Below are positions 8,119 to 16,953 of a stretch of DNA of 64,000 bases, piece by piece. The stretch is from Allobosea sp. BK604 (GTDB lineage: Bacteria > Pseudomonadota > Alphaproteobacteria > Rhizobiales > Beijerinckiaceae). The stretch spans positions 1,054,001 to 1,118,000 of the forward strand of contig NZ_SLZF01000001.1 of assembly GCF_004341515.1 (NCBI RefSeq), read 5' to 3'. The position numbers were made by a program, and so were the translations under genes. Below the pieces are notes generated by a model. The model was given only the letters and a program-made list of their open reading frames with translations, did not search any database and was not told the DNA's origin. Each line of letters opens with the position of its first letter. Within the stretch, counting starts at the first letter, position 1.

Positions 8119-8922
8119 ATGAAACGCATGCTTCGCTTCGCGATCCTGCATTGGCTGGGTCCATTGCTCTTGCTGGGCAATGCGCCCCATGCTCTGGCCC
8201 AACCAGTTCCGCCGTCGGCGCAAATCCAGCCGGGACCGGCGACCGACCGGGCCGGCGTGCCCACCGCACATGCACAAGGAGCGCCGATGACGACGCAGGC
8301 CCAGCCGGCGAAGCCGAAGACCAAGAAGCTCGGCATCGTGATTTTCCCGGGCTTCGAGACGCTCGACGTCTTTGGCCCGGTGCAGATGTGGGGCCGTCTT
8401 CCGGATTACGAGCTGGTCATGGTGTCAGAGCATGGCGGCGCGGTGACCTCCGCCCAGGGCGTCGCGACGGTGACGACCTATTCCTTCGCCACGGCGCCTC
8501 AGCTCGAGATCCTGATGATCCCCGGCGGCATGGGGACACGGACGGAGGTCAACAATCCCGCCATGCTGGAATTCCTGCGCAGGCAGGATGAGGGGACCGA
8601 GTGGACGACCTCGGTCTGCACGGGATCGGCTGTTCTCGCCAAGGCCGGGCTCCTGAAGGGTCGGGCCGCCACCTCGAATAAGCTGGCTTACAAATTCGCC
8701 ACCAGCCAGGACCCCGAAGTGCATTGGCGCAGCAGTGCGCGCTGGGTCGTCGACGGAAAATACATCACCTCGTCGGGCGTATCGGCCGGAACCGACATGG
8801 CGCTCGGACTGGTGGAGAAGATCTACGGCCGCGCCGTCGCCGAGCGGATCGCCCATGGCGCCGAATATGCGTGGAACGATGATCCGGCGAACGACCCTTT
8901 CGCCGTCGCGGACGGCAAGTAA
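8119..8922 (+). CDS. Exported DJ-1/PfpI-family protein
   Basis: A 267-residue DJ-1/PfpI (class I glutaminase-like) protein with an N-terminal signal peptide (MKRMLRFAILHWLGPLLLLG, cleavage near ALAQP) and a Pro/Gln-rich linker before the domain begins at about residue 68 (KKLGIVIFPGFETLDVFGP). The nucleophile elbow is SVCTGSAVLAKAGLLKG near 165-180. The conserved Asp of FETLD and the Cys-Thr pair resemble isonitrile hydratase-type members. A periplasmic location is unusual, since most relatives are cytosolic. Start chosen at MKRM with GAGGA upstream. Function is otherwise unknown. Confidence 0.8.
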   Translation: MKRMLRFAILHWLGPLLLLGNAPHALAQPVPPSAQIQPGPATDRAGVPTAHAQGAPMTTQAQPAKPKTKKLGIVIFPGFETLDVFGPVQMWGRLPDYELVMVSEHGGAVTSAQGVATVTTYSFATAPQLEILMIPGGMGTRTEVNNPAMLEFLRRQDEGTEWTTSVCTGSAVLAKAGLLKGRAATSNKLAYKFATSQDPEVHWRSSARWVVDGKYITSSGVSAGTDMALGLVEKIYGRAVAERIAHGAEYAWNDDPANDPFAVADGK

Positions 8923-8955
8923 CCGACAGCAAGCAACCGACGCCAAGCAACCGAC
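8914..8955 (+). repeat. 14-base tandem repeat, three units, over a stop codon
   Basis: Three near-identical 14-base units (core CAAGCAACCGAC) at 8914-8927, 8928-8941 and 8942-8955. The first unit supplies the last codons and TAA of the DJ-1-like gene; the next two fill most of the spacer before the epimerase gene. It looks like a recent replication-slippage expansion. Confidence 0.75.
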
Positions 8956-8991
8956 CTCTCCGGCTACCGGAGAGCGGCATCGAGACCGGAC

Positions 8992-9735
8992 ATGAGAATC
9001 TTTCTGGCAGGCGCCTCCGGCGTCATCGGGCGCTCCCTGATCCCTTTGCTGCGCGATGCCGGCCATATCGTCACCGGCATGACGCGAACGACCGAGGGGC
9101 AAACCAGGCTGGAGGCCCTCGGCGCTCGCGTCGAGATGGTCGACGTTTTCGACGGAGGCGCGCTCGGAGGTGCCGTGAGAAGAGCCTCTCCGGATGTCGT
9201 CATCCACCAGCTCACCGATCTCTCGGATCTCTCCGCCAGCCTCGATCCGGCGGCACAGGACGAAATCCGCAAGCGCAATGCCCGCCTGCGCCGGGAGGGC
9301 ACGGCCAATCTCGCGCAGGCCGCCCGCCTCGCCGGCGCCGGGCGGCTGATCGCGCAGAGCATCGCCTGGGCCTATGCGCCAAAGGACACGCCCTATCGCG
9401 AGGACGATCCGCTCGATCTGGCGGCGACGGGCGCGCGGGCGATTTCGATCGGCGAAGGCATCGTCCCGCTCGAAGACACTGTCCTTCGGGACAGCGCCTT
9501 CGAAGGGATCGTCCTGCGCTATGGCGAGCTCTACGGGCCGGGCACCTGGACCTCAGAGCCGAACGGCACGTCACCCGTCCATGTCGAGGCGGCCGCCTAT
9601 GCCGCCTTCCTCTCCGTCGACCATGGACGCCCGGGTCCGTACAACATCGCCGAGCCGGGCGGCACGGTATCGATCGACAAGGCGATCAGCGAGCTGGGCT
9701 GGCGGCCGGATTTCCGTCTCGGGCAAACCAGCTAG
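8992..9735 (+). CDS. NAD-dependent epimerase/dehydratase family protein
   Basis: A 247-residue extended-SDR fold protein. The N-terminal nucleotide motif GASGVIGRSL is at residues 7-16, and a later YGELYGPGTW segment is typical of the family, but no clear YxxxK catalytic pair is seen (the region reads QSIAWAYAPKDTPY). At 247 residues it is shorter than most (about 300), and it ends inside a dispersed repeat: the stop codon TAG at 9733-9735 is part of the GCTAG end of that repeat, so the original C-terminus may have been replaced. The substrate is unknown; annotations of this class often read sugar nucleotide epimerase. Confidence 0.7.
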   Translation: MRIFLAGASGVIGRSLIPLLRDAGHIVTGMTRTTEGQTRLEALGARVEMVDVFDGGALGGAVRRASPDVVIHQLTDLSDLSASLDPAAQDEIRKRNARLRREGTANLAQAARLAGAGRLIAQSIAWAYAPKDTPYREDDPLDLAATGARAISIGEGIVPLEDTVLRDSAFEGIVLRYGELYGPGTWTSEPNGTSPVHVEAAAYAAFLSVDHGRPGPYNIAEPGGTVSIDKAISELGWRPDFRLGQTS

Positions 9736-9833
9736 ATCATCAGACCGGATATCGTATCCGGTCCGATGATCTAGCTTCTTGTTTTCGCATCGGCCTTTCC
9801 GAAAACCGCAATCCACTTTTCGGGCCGATGCTC
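9731..9833. repeat. Dispersed palindromic repeat, copy B
   Basis: Two parts. 9731-9775 is a long palindrome (GCTAGATCATC...GATGATCTAGC with GACCGGATA/TATCCGGTC inside). 9776-9833 carries, in reverse orientation, the GCATCGGCC...AAAAGTGGATTGCGG element seen again at 45551-45610. It fills most of the gap between the convergent epimerase and lectin-like genes and could act as a bidirectional 3'-end structure. Confidence 0.7.
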
Positions 9834-9882
9834 TGGAGGCGTGCAACGGGCGCCAGCGTCGAAGGCAATCGATCTGATCAGG

Positions 9883-10548
9883 TCAATTGCCGGCGAAGCA
9901 GTAGAGAAGGCCGGCGCCACCGGTGCTTTTCAGGGCATCCTGGCTGCAGCCGCCGCGCGAGAGATGCGACATGTTCCACGACTTCGCTGCCGCTGAGTCG
10001 TCGAGTCCCCTGCGGTCATGGTGCCCGAGCATCACCGCGCCCTCCGTACCGCTCTTGGTGTAGTTGCCGCAGGTACGGTCTTCGCCCGGGGCGAAGGCTG
10101 TGCCATCGGCCTGCGAGCCGGTCAGGATGTCGTGCGTGTTGGGCGTATCGCCGCCGCCGTTGACGATCTCGCCCTTCTCGGTAAGCGCCGTCTGCTTCGT
10201 CAGGTTCGTCGCGGCACCATGCAGGTCGGCGACGCCGCTGGCGATCACCGTACCCTTGGCATTGCGCCACGGTCCGGCCCCGATCCGATCGCGCGCATTC
10301 ACTGCAGGTGCCCCGCCCGTTGCCTGCGTCGACAGATAGGCTCGCCAGGTCTTGCCGCCGGCGCCAACTGCCTGGGCAAGGCGCTGGCAGATCGCATCCG
10401 CTCCTTCGAGGCCGCCCAGATCCGCGCCCTTGCCGGAGCCCGCGCTGGTGACGAAGAAGGTCATCTCGGCAGTCTGGGCTCGGGCGCCGGTCGCGCTGAG
10501 CGCCAGCAACCCGGTGAGAGCAACAAGTTCGAGACCGTTCAAGCGCAT
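9883..10548 (-). CDS. Secreted lectin/endostatin-like protein
   Basis: A 221-residue exported protein. The signal peptide (MRLNGLELVALTGLLALSAT, cleavage near GARAQ) is followed by one domain: TFFVTSAGSGKGADLGGL, ADAICQRLAQ, KTWRAYLST, NARDRIGAGPW, then HDILTGSQADG, DRTCGNYTKSG and the closing WNMSHLSRGGCSQ and LYCFAGN. This pattern is found in C-type-lectin/endostatin-like proteins often labelled lectin in rhizobial genomes; four Cys can form two disulfides. Start chosen at MRLN because GGGAGGA lies upstream. Binding partner unknown. Confidence 0.7.
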   Translation of the reverse strand: MRLNGLELVALTGLLALSATGARAQTAEMTFFVTSAGSGKGADLGGLEGADAICQRLAQAVGAGGKTWRAYLSTQATGGAPAVNARDRIGAGPWRNAKGTVIASGVADLHGAATNLTKQTALTEKGEIVNGGGDTPNTHDILTGSQADGTAFAPGEDRTCGNYTKSGTEGAVMLGHHDRRGLDDSAAAKSWNMSHLSRGGCSQDALKSTGGAGLLYCFAGN

Positions 10549-11087
10549 CGTTTGGTCCTCCCTTCGCGTTGTGTTTTCTTTGGTTAAGTCCTGGTCCGAT
10601 TGCTCCTCGATATCCCGCCATCGGCGTGAGATTGTTCTAGCACGTCGGCATGCCGAGAGCAGAACCGCTGCCCCGACGCCCCCCAACCAGCCTCACCTCG
10701 GCTGAGTGCGGAGCGCGGCCTCTCTACCCGTCGCCTGGAACGACACAAACTCACCCACTCCGTTTCAAATGTCGTTTGACCCGCGGAATCCCGCATTGCT
10801 AGCGTCGCAATCAACAACAAGGTCGGCTGTGGGAGGCTCGTCCGGATCGACCGTCGATTGAGCAGGGACGCGTTCCGCACCAGGGTGCGCGCGCCAATAC
10901 TCACATCGGTCTTCCGACTTGCCTCTCCCCCTATCGACAGCGAGGAACGGTCGGAGATGCGTCTGCACCTTTCAGGAGTCGAAGAGGCGTCGGCGATTGC
11001 CGCGGCAGGACCCGAGGATTGCCTGAACGGCTCCGGCGTCTCCGATGGCATACCCCGCTCCCGGCAAACCCTTGCAGGCCCGGCGCA
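10549..11087. other. 539-base gap between divergent genes
   Basis: No convincing gene. The left side holds the upstream region of the lectin-like gene. The right side holds a candidate promoter for the tct genes. Open frames across it lack family-like composition. The last 200 bases are GC-rich and could be a long leader or a decayed coding remnant. Confidence 0.5.
10776..10805 (+). promoter_or_regulatory. Candidate promoter for the tct operon
   Basis: TTGACC (10776-10781), an 18-base spacer and TAGCGT (10800-10805), in a locally less GC-rich stretch about 280 bases before tctB. The -35 is good and the -10 is weak. Confidence 0.3.
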
Positions 11088-11564
11088 ATGCCACTGATCG
11101 TCGCGGGTGTCGCTGCGCTGGTCGCAGCGCTTTACTTCTACGGGACGACCCAGATCTTCGTCTCGCCCTTCGCCGATCCCGCGGGGCCGCGCGCCTACCC
11201 GTACCTGCTCGTCGCTCTGATGCTGGTCGGCGTCGTCGTGCTCTCGCTCGAGCACCTGAAGGCGCGGCGCGAGACGGCGACGGCGCCGCGCGCCGAAAGC
11301 GCCATTCGTTGGTCGCCCCTGCTCCCCGTCAGCGCCTGGACGCTGGTCTATATCCTCGTCTTCGAATGGCTCGGCTATCCGCTGGCGACGGCGATCTACC
11401 TGATCGTGCTGATGACGGTGTTCAACCCCGGCAAGCATCGCACGAACCTTGCAGTCTCGCTCAGCTTCGCCGTCATCAGCTACGTGCTGCTGGCCGTGCT
11501 GCTCGGGGCGCAACTGCCCGCCGGGCATGTGGTCGAAGCCCTGACCAATCATTTCCGCGGTTGA
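11088..11564 (+). CDS. tctB: Tripartite tricarboxylate transporter small permease, TctB type
   Basis: A 158-residue inner-membrane protein with four predicted helices (LIVAGVAALVAALYFYGT; AYPYLLVALMLVGVVVLSL; VSAWTLVYILVFEWLGYPLA; LSFAVISYVLLAVLLGA), the size and layout of TctB. ATG 11088 chosen because the first helix follows at once; an in-frame upstream start would add 23 non-membrane residues. It is followed after 14 bases by tctA. With TctA and TctC it makes a cation-coupled carboxylate importer. Confidence 0.85.
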   Translation: MPLIVAGVAALVAALYFYGTTQIFVSPFADPAGPRAYPYLLVALMLVGVVVLSLEHLKARRETATAPRAESAIRWSPLLPVSAWTLVYILVFEWLGYPLATAIYLIVLMTVFNPGKHRTNLAVSLSFAVISYVLLAVLLGAQLPAGHVVEALTNHFRG

Positions 11565-11578
11565 CCGGCAGCAATCCC

Positions 11579-13090
11579 ATGAGCGCCATCCATTATATCC
11601 TGCAGGGTTTCGAAACCGCGCTTCTGCCGCTCAACCTGCTCTATGTCTTCGTCGGCACCTTGCTGGGGACGATCCTCGGAATCCTGCCCGGAATCGGTCC
11701 CGTGGCGGGCATCGCCCTGCTGATGCCGGTGACCTACGGCATGGACCCGACCTCGGCGCTGATCCTGCTCTGCGGCATGTATTACGGCGCGCAATATGGC
11801 GGCTCCGCCACCGCGATCCTGATCAATACGCCGGGTGAGGCCTCGTCGATGATCACCTGCATCGACGGCTACCAGATGGCGCGCAAGGGCCGGGCCGGCG
11901 CGGCACTGGCTGTGTCCGCCTGGGGCTCCTTCATCGCGGGCACGCTCAGCGTCATCGGACTTGCCGCGCTTGCGACCGCGCTGTCGAAGCTCGCGCTGAG
12001 CTTCGGTCCGGCGGAATATTTCGGGCTGATGATCTTCTCGCTCGCCGCCGTCTCGGCGCTGTCAGGCAAATCGCCGGGCATGTCGATCATCGCCGTCGTG
12101 ACGGGCATGATGATCGCGACGATCGGCCTGGACTCGCAGACCGGATCGACCCGCTTCACGCTCGGCCTGCAGGATCTCGAGAACGGCCTTGCCTTCCCGA
12201 TCATCGCCATCGGCCTGTTCGCCCTGGGAGAGGTCTTCCTGACCCTGGAGGAGAAGAGCCAGGGCAAGACCGAGATCATCAAGCTCAGCGGCTCGACCTG
12301 GATGACCCGCGAGGACTGGCGCCGCTCCGCCGGTCCGATCGTCAGAGGTGGGGTGATCGGCTTCTTCCTCGGCGTTCTGCCGGGCATTGGCGGCGTTCTC
12401 GCCTCGATCATCTCCTATGCGACGGAAGTGCGCCTCTCGAAGCGCCCCCAGGAATTCGGCCAGGGCGCGATCGAGGGCGTCGCCGGTCCGGAAGCCGCCA
12501 ACAATGCCGCCGCCTCCGGCTCCTTCGTGCCGATGCTCGCCATGGGGATTCCCGGCTCCGTCACCACGGCCGTACTGCTCGGCGTGCTCATCATGTTCGG
12601 CATCCAGCCCGGGCCGCGCATGATCGACGACAATCCCGGCCTGTTCTGGGGCCTGGTCAACAGCATGTATGTCGGCAACGTGATGCTGCTGATCCTGAAC
12701 CTGCCGCTGATCGGCCTGTTCGTCCGCATCCTCTACACGCCGACCGGCATCCTGATGCCGCTCGTGCTGGTCTTCTCGGTCATCGGCATCTATGCGACCG
12801 ACACCAATGTCGTCGAGCTGGAATTCCTGCTCGCCTTCGGCGTGCTCGGCTACATCTTCAAGAAGATCGAGATGCCGATCGCGCCGCTCGTGCTCGGCCT
12901 CGTGCTCGGCGACACGCTGGAGAAATCCTTCCGGCAGGCCCTGATCCTCTCCGGCGGCGATCCGTCGATCTTCGTGAAGAGCCCGATCTGCCTCGGGCTG
13001 CTTCTCGTCTCGCTCGCCTGCTTCCTGCTGCCGGTGGTGCTGCCGTTGCTGCGCAGCAGGGAAATCGCCGAGAGCGCCGAGAACGCCTGA
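11579..13090 (+). CDS. tctA: Tripartite tricarboxylate transporter large permease, TctA type
   Basis: A 503-residue polytopic permease of the usual TctA length. Diagnostic motifs are GTILGILPGIGPVAGIALL near residues 23-41, GAQYGGSATAILINTPGEAS near 72-91, and the second half-repeat FFLGVLPGIGGVLAS near 262-276 followed by AAASGSFVPMLAMGIPGS. The internal duplication of the LPGIG motif is the family mark. Start at MSAIHYILQGFETAL. Confidence 0.93.
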   Translation: MSAIHYILQGFETALLPLNLLYVFVGTLLGTILGILPGIGPVAGIALLMPVTYGMDPTSALILLCGMYYGAQYGGSATAILINTPGEASSMITCIDGYQMARKGRAGAALAVSAWGSFIAGTLSVIGLAALATALSKLALSFGPAEYFGLMIFSLAAVSALSGKSPGMSIIAVVTGMMIATIGLDSQTGSTRFTLGLQDLENGLAFPIIAIGLFALGEVFLTLEEKSQGKTEIIKLSGSTWMTREDWRRSAGPIVRGGVIGFFLGVLPGIGGVLASIISYATEVRLSKRPQEFGQGAIEGVAGPEAANNAAASGSFVPMLAMGIPGSVTTAVLLGVLIMFGIQPGPRMIDDNPGLFWGLVNSMYVGNVMLLILNLPLIGLFVRILYTPTGILMPLVLVFSVIGIYATDTNVVELEFLLAFGVLGYIFKKIEMPIAPLVLGLVLGDTLEKSFRQALILSGGDPSIFVKSPICLGLLLVSLACFLLPVVLPLLRSREIAESAENA

Positions 13091-13154
13091 TCCGGCGGCT
13101 ATGGCCGCGCCCGACACCGGCCGTTCGGCCGACAGACCTTGCGGAGACCTGCGC

Positions 13155-14171
13155 ATGCGCATCGCCATCCTCGACGATTATCAGGACATCGCCCGAAGCT
13201 GCGCCGATTGGAGCCGGCTGCCGCCGGGTCATGAGGTGACCGTCTTCCGCGACCACGTGCCCGATGCCGATGTCGAAGGCCTGCGCCGGCGGCTGGAGCC
13301 GTTCGACATCGTCTGCATCGTCCGCGAGCGCACGACGATGCGGATCGGGCTGATCGAGAAGCTGCCGAATCTGAAGCTGATCGTCCTGGGCGGCACCGGC
13401 AGCTCGGTCGTCGATATCGCCGAGGCAGCCAAGCTCGGCATCACCGTCTGCGGAGCGCGGCCGGGCGGCGCCGGCGGCGTGCCGGCGGAAGAACATACTT
13501 TCGCGCTCCTGATGGCGCTCGCCCGCAACATCGTTCCGGAGAACCAGTCGGTGCGGTCAGGCGGCTGGCAGGTCGGGCTGGCACGGTCGCTGCGCGGCTC
13601 CACCCTGGCCGTGCTCGGGCTCGGACGCCTGGGCCCCAACCTCGCCGGTTTCGGCCGCGCCTTCGGCATGAAGGTCATCGCCTGGAGCCAGAACATGACG
13701 CAGGAGCAGGCGAGCGCCGCCGGCGCCGAACTGGTCTCGAAGGACGAGCTCTTCCGGCGCGCCGATTTCCTCACCGTGCTGCTGCGACTGTCCGAACGCA
13801 CCGTCGGCATGGTCGGAGACCGCGAATTGTCGCTGATGAAGAAGAGCGCTTTCCTGATCAACACCTCGCGCGGGCCGATCGTCGACAACGACGCCCTGGT
13901 CAGGGCGCTGGCGGAGAAGCGTATCGCCGGCGCGGCGCTCGACGTCTTCGCGAGCGAGCCGCTGGCGCCGGATGATCCGCTGCGCAACACCCCCGGCCTG
14001 CTGGTCACGCCGCATTGCGGCTACGTCACCGAAGAGCAGATGCGCTTCTACCACACCAGCCAGCTCGAGGCGATCCTGGGCTTCCTCGAAGGCAGGCCGA
14101 TCAACGTCCTGGACGAGCGGCACCAGGTTCACCGACCCAACACCGCCGAGCTTGCCGCAGTCTCGGCCTGA
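13155..14171 (+). CDS. D-isomer 2-hydroxyacid dehydrogenase family protein
   Basis: A 338-residue NAD(P)-dependent oxidoreductase that interconverts 2-hydroxy and 2-oxo acids. The Rossmann motif is LAVLGLGRLGPNLA near residues 152-165, the catalytic Arg lies in INTSRGPIVDNDAL near 238-251, Glu in FASEPLAPDDPL and His in LVTPHCGYVTEE near 286-297. Start at MRIAIL, with GGAGA upstream. It sits between tctA and tctC, an unusual place that suggests the imported solute is a 2-hydroxy or 2-oxo acid. Confidence 0.87.
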   Translation: MRIAILDDYQDIARSCADWSRLPPGHEVTVFRDHVPDADVEGLRRRLEPFDIVCIVRERTTMRIGLIEKLPNLKLIVLGGTGSSVVDIAEAAKLGITVCGARPGGAGGVPAEEHTFALLMALARNIVPENQSVRSGGWQVGLARSLRGSTLAVLGLGRLGPNLAGFGRAFGMKVIAWSQNMTQEQASAAGAELVSKDELFRRADFLTVLLRLSERTVGMVGDRELSLMKKSAFLINTSRGPIVDNDALVRALAEKRIAGAALDVFASEPLAPDDPLRNTPGLLVTPHCGYVTEEQMRFYHTSQLEAILGFLEGRPINVLDERHQVHRPNTAELAAVSA

Positions 14172-14210
14172 CGGGCCGGCCGGATAGAAACGACCGACAG
14201 GAGAGGAAGC

Positions 14211-15212
14211 ATGCGAACCATCCGAAAAGCCGCGCTGATGAAAGCCGCGCTGCTGGGCGCAATGGCGCTCGGCCTGCTTGTCGTCGCTCCCGCCGGCGCC
14301 GCCGAGTGGAAGCCAAGCCGCAATGTCGAGCTCGTCGTCGGCGCCGGAGCCGGCGGCTCGATCGACGCCCAGGCGCGCCTGATTGCGCAGGCGATCGAGC
14401 GTCACAAGCTGATCGACACGACGATGACGGTGGTGAACAAACCCGGCGCCGGTTCGAGCCAGGCGATCTCCTATCTTGGCGGGCATGCCGGCGACGGCCA
14501 TTACATCACGCTGCTCGCCTCGTCCTGGATTGGCACCGCGATCCTGATGAACAAGCCGAACACCTTCAAGGAGGTCACCCCCCTGGCACGTCTCTTCGAC
14601 GTCCCTCTGGGTTTCATCGTCAAGGCGGATTCGCCGCTGAAGACGACGAAGGATCTTGCTGAGGCGCTCAAGAAGGATCCGGGTGCCTACCGCTTCGCGA
14701 TCAGCACAACCGCCGGCAACAACAACCATCTGGCGGTGCTGCGCTTTGCCCAGCTCGTCGGCGTCGACCCCAAGAAGGTCCGCGTCATCGTCAACGATTC
14801 CGGAGCGACCTCCTTGACCCAGATGCTCGGCGGGCATCTCGAGATCTGCGTCTGCGGGATCGGGGATACGCAGTCCCTCGCGAAGGCCGGGCAGATCCGC
14901 TATCTCGGCTCGCTGCGCGACGAGCCAATCCCGGGCTTCGAAAATATTCCGACGGTGAAGAGCCAAGGCTACGATGTCTCGATTGCGACCTTCTACACCA
15001 TGGTCGCGCCGAAGGGCGTCTCGCCCGAGATCGTCGGCTATTGGACGGATGTGCTCGCGAAGGCCATCGCGACACCCGAGGTCAAGAATGCTGCGGAACA
15101 GCTCGGCATGACCATCGAGCGGGTCGACGCCGCGACCACGGCTGCCTTCATCACCAACGAGCGTGAGGTGACGAGCAAGCGGCTCGGCGAGTTCGGTTTC
15201 GTCCAGAAATAG
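14211..15212 (+). CDS. tctC: Tripartite tricarboxylate transporter binding protein, TctC/Bug type
   Basis: A 333-residue periplasmic receptor with a signal peptide (KAALLGAMALGLLVVAPAGAA). The mature protein starts EWKPSRNVELVVGAGAGGSID, the Bug-family phosphate-like loop that clamps carboxylates. VVNKPGAGSSQAISYL follows, and PEVKNAAEQLGM lies near the C-terminus, both as in TctC. It is preceded by AGGAGAGGAAGC, a strong ribosome site. Many Bug proteins are orphans, but here both permease genes are adjacent. Confidence 0.92.
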   Translation: MRTIRKAALMKAALLGAMALGLLVVAPAGAAEWKPSRNVELVVGAGAGGSIDAQARLIAQAIERHKLIDTTMTVVNKPGAGSSQAISYLGGHAGDGHYITLLASSWIGTAILMNKPNTFKEVTPLARLFDVPLGFIVKADSPLKTTKDLAEALKKDPGAYRFAISTTAGNNNHLAVLRFAQLVGVDPKKVRVIVNDSGATSLTQMLGGHLEICVCGIGDTQSLAKAGQIRYLGSLRDEPIPGFENIPTVKSQGYDVSIATFYTMVAPKGVSPEIVGYWTDVLAKAIATPEVKNAAEQLGMTIERVDAATTAAFITNEREVTSKRLGEFGFVQK

Positions 15213-15229
15213 CAGTGCCATAAGCGTCT

Positions 15230-15259
15230 GCAGGCAGGACGTCCCGGCGCCCTGCCTGC
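15230..15259 (+). terminator. Hairpin after tctC
   Basis: GCAGGCAGG (15230-15238) pairs perfectly with CCTGCCTGC (15251-15259). The T-tract is short, so termination may be partial, with read-through to the downstream thiolase-like genes. Confidence 0.45.
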
Positions 15260-15369
15260 TTGTCGGCCATGCAGCGAATGTGAGGCGAACTCAACCAAAG
15301 CTGCCGCCAAATCCCTTGACCCGGCCGGCCTCCAGACGCCCTATTCCGGCCGATTTCGAAGGATCTGGC

Positions 15370-16545
15370 ATGCCGTCACGCCCTGCTCTCGCCTACATCG
15401 TCGGCGCCTACGAACACCCCACACGGGACGCCGCGGACCGCTCGCTGGCGCAGATCCAGGCCGAGGTCGCGCTCGGCGCGCTCGCCGATGCCGGGCTGTC
15501 GAAGGACGATGTCGACGGCTTCTTCTGCGGCCCGGATGCGCCCGGCACCGGCCCGCTCTCGATCGCCGACTACCTCAACCTGAACAAGCTGCGCCATGTC
15601 GACACCACAAATACCAGCGGCTCGTCCTATGTGATCCATGTCGCCCATGCCGCGCAGGCGATCGCCGCCGGCAAATGCGATGTCGCGCTGATCACGCTGG
15701 CGGGAAGGCCGCGGGCCGAGGGACGCGGCAAGGGCGGGCTCGTGCGTCGCGACGACCCCAACCAGCCGGACTTCCAGTGGGAACAGCCCTTCGGCATCCA
15801 GATCCTGAATGTCTACGGCATGACCGCGATGCGGCACATGCACCTCTACGGCACGACCAGCGAGCAGCTCGCCTGGATCAAGGTGGCCGCCTCCCAGCAC
15901 GCGCAGCATAATCCCCATGCCTTCAGCCGCGACGTCGTCACGGTCGAGGATGTGCTCGCCTCGCCCGTGGTCTGCGATCCGCTGCGACGTCTCGATTGCT
16001 GTGTCGTCACCGATGGCGGCGGCGCCTTGATCGTGACGCGCGAGGAGATCGCCCGCAGCCTGAAGCGCCCGCTGGTCAAGGTGATCGGAACCGGCGAGCG
16101 GCCACAGCACCAGCAGGGCGGCTATTTCGAGATCACGCAATCGGGCGCCGCCTGGTCGGGCCGCACCGCCTTCGAGCAGGCCGGGCTCGTGCCGGCCGAC
16201 ATCAAATACGTGTCGCTCTATGACAGCTTCACCATCACGGTGCTGATGCAGCTCGAGGATCTCGGCTTCTGCGCCAAGGGCGAAGGCGGCCGCTTCGTCG
16301 CGGACGGGAACCTGATCTCCGGGGTCGGCAAGCTGCCCTTCAACACCGATGGCGGCGGCCTGAGCAACAACCACCCTGGCAACCGTGGCGGCATGACCAA
16401 GGTGATCGAGGCGGTCCGGCAGGTCCGCGGCGAGGCCCATCCGGCCGTGCAGGTGAAGAATTGCGATCTCGCCCTCGCCAACGGCATCGGCGGGCAGCTC
16501 GGCGTACGCCATGCCAGCGCCACCCTGATCCTCGAGCGAGGCTGA
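15370..16545 (+). CDS. Thiolase-fold protein lacking the thiolase cysteine, module 1
   Basis: A 391-residue protein of the SCP2-type thiolase/lipid-transfer group. Where thiolases have the nucleophilic Cys (NCSTG-like), this one reads TNTSGSSYVI, so acetyl transfer by the classical route is unlikely. The thiolase HDCF motif reads LYDSF, with Tyr at residue 284, and NNHPG keeps a His at 335. It is followed after 3 bases by a DUF35 gene, the arrangement of steroid side-chain retro-aldolases (Ltp2 with ChsH2). Start ATG 15370 follows AAGGA. Thiolase is the fold; aldolase-like C-C cleavage is the inferred role. Confidence 0.82.
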   Translation: MPSRPALAYIVGAYEHPTRDAADRSLAQIQAEVALGALADAGLSKDDVDGFFCGPDAPGTGPLSIADYLNLNKLRHVDTTNTSGSSYVIHVAHAAQAIAAGKCDVALITLAGRPRAEGRGKGGLVRRDDPNQPDFQWEQPFGIQILNVYGMTAMRHMHLYGTTSEQLAWIKVAASQHAQHNPHAFSRDVVTVEDVLASPVVCDPLRRLDCCVVTDGGGALIVTREEIARSLKRPLVKVIGTGERPQHQQGGYFEITQSGAAWSGRTAFEQAGLVPADIKYVSLYDSFTITVLMQLEDLGFCAKGEGGRFVADGNLISGVGKLPFNTDGGGLSNNHPGNRGGMTKVIEAVRQVRGEAHPAVQVKNCDLALANGIGGQLGVRHASATLILERG

Positions 16546-16548
16546 GAC

Positions 16549-16953
16549 ATGTCGGACGGACGCATTTTCATCGAGCCGGTTCCGACCGCCGAGACCGAGG
16601 CCTTCTGGGCCGGGACGGCCGAGGGCCGCTTCCTGGTGCGGCGCTGCCGCAGCTGCGGCAAGGCGCATTGGTACCCGCGCACGATCTGCCCCTTCTGCAG
16701 CAGCGACGAGACCGAATGGGTCGAAGGCACGGGCGAAGGGACGATCTATTCCTTCAGCATCATGCGCCGCGCCAAGCCGAACTACGTCATGGCCTACGTC
16801 ACGCTGACGGAGGGCCCGACGATGATGACCAATATCGTCGATTGCGACCCCGAATCCCTGCGGATCGGCGATGCCGTACGCGTCACCTATGTGAAGACGG
16901 CCGAGGGGCGCGCCCTGCCGATGTTCACGCCGAAGAGCGAGGCCAGCGCATGA
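16549..16953 (+). CDS. DUF35 Zn-ribbon/OB-fold protein, module 1
   Basis: A 134-residue partner protein with an intact rubredoxin-like ribbon, CRSCGKAHWYPRTICPFC (four Cys, about residues 34-51), then an OB-fold (GEGTIYSFSIMRR; GDAVRVTYV). DUF35 proteins bind thiolase-fold enzymes and often form part of their acyl-CoA site. It follows the module 1 thiolase-like gene and its stop overlaps the next start (ATGA), so it is translationally coupled to the CoA-transferase genes. Confidence 0.88.
   Translation: MSDGRIFIEPVPTAETEAFWAGTAEGRFLVRRCRSCGKAHWYPRTICPFCSSDETEWVEGTGEGTIYSFSIMRRAKPNYVMAYVTLTEGPTMMTNIVDCDPESLRIGDAVRVTYVKTAEGRALPMFTPKSEASA

Noticed and set aside
10858..11097. 79-codon frame before tctB
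   Set aside because: No ribosome site or family similarity, and it overlaps the start of tctB; treated as leader sequence.
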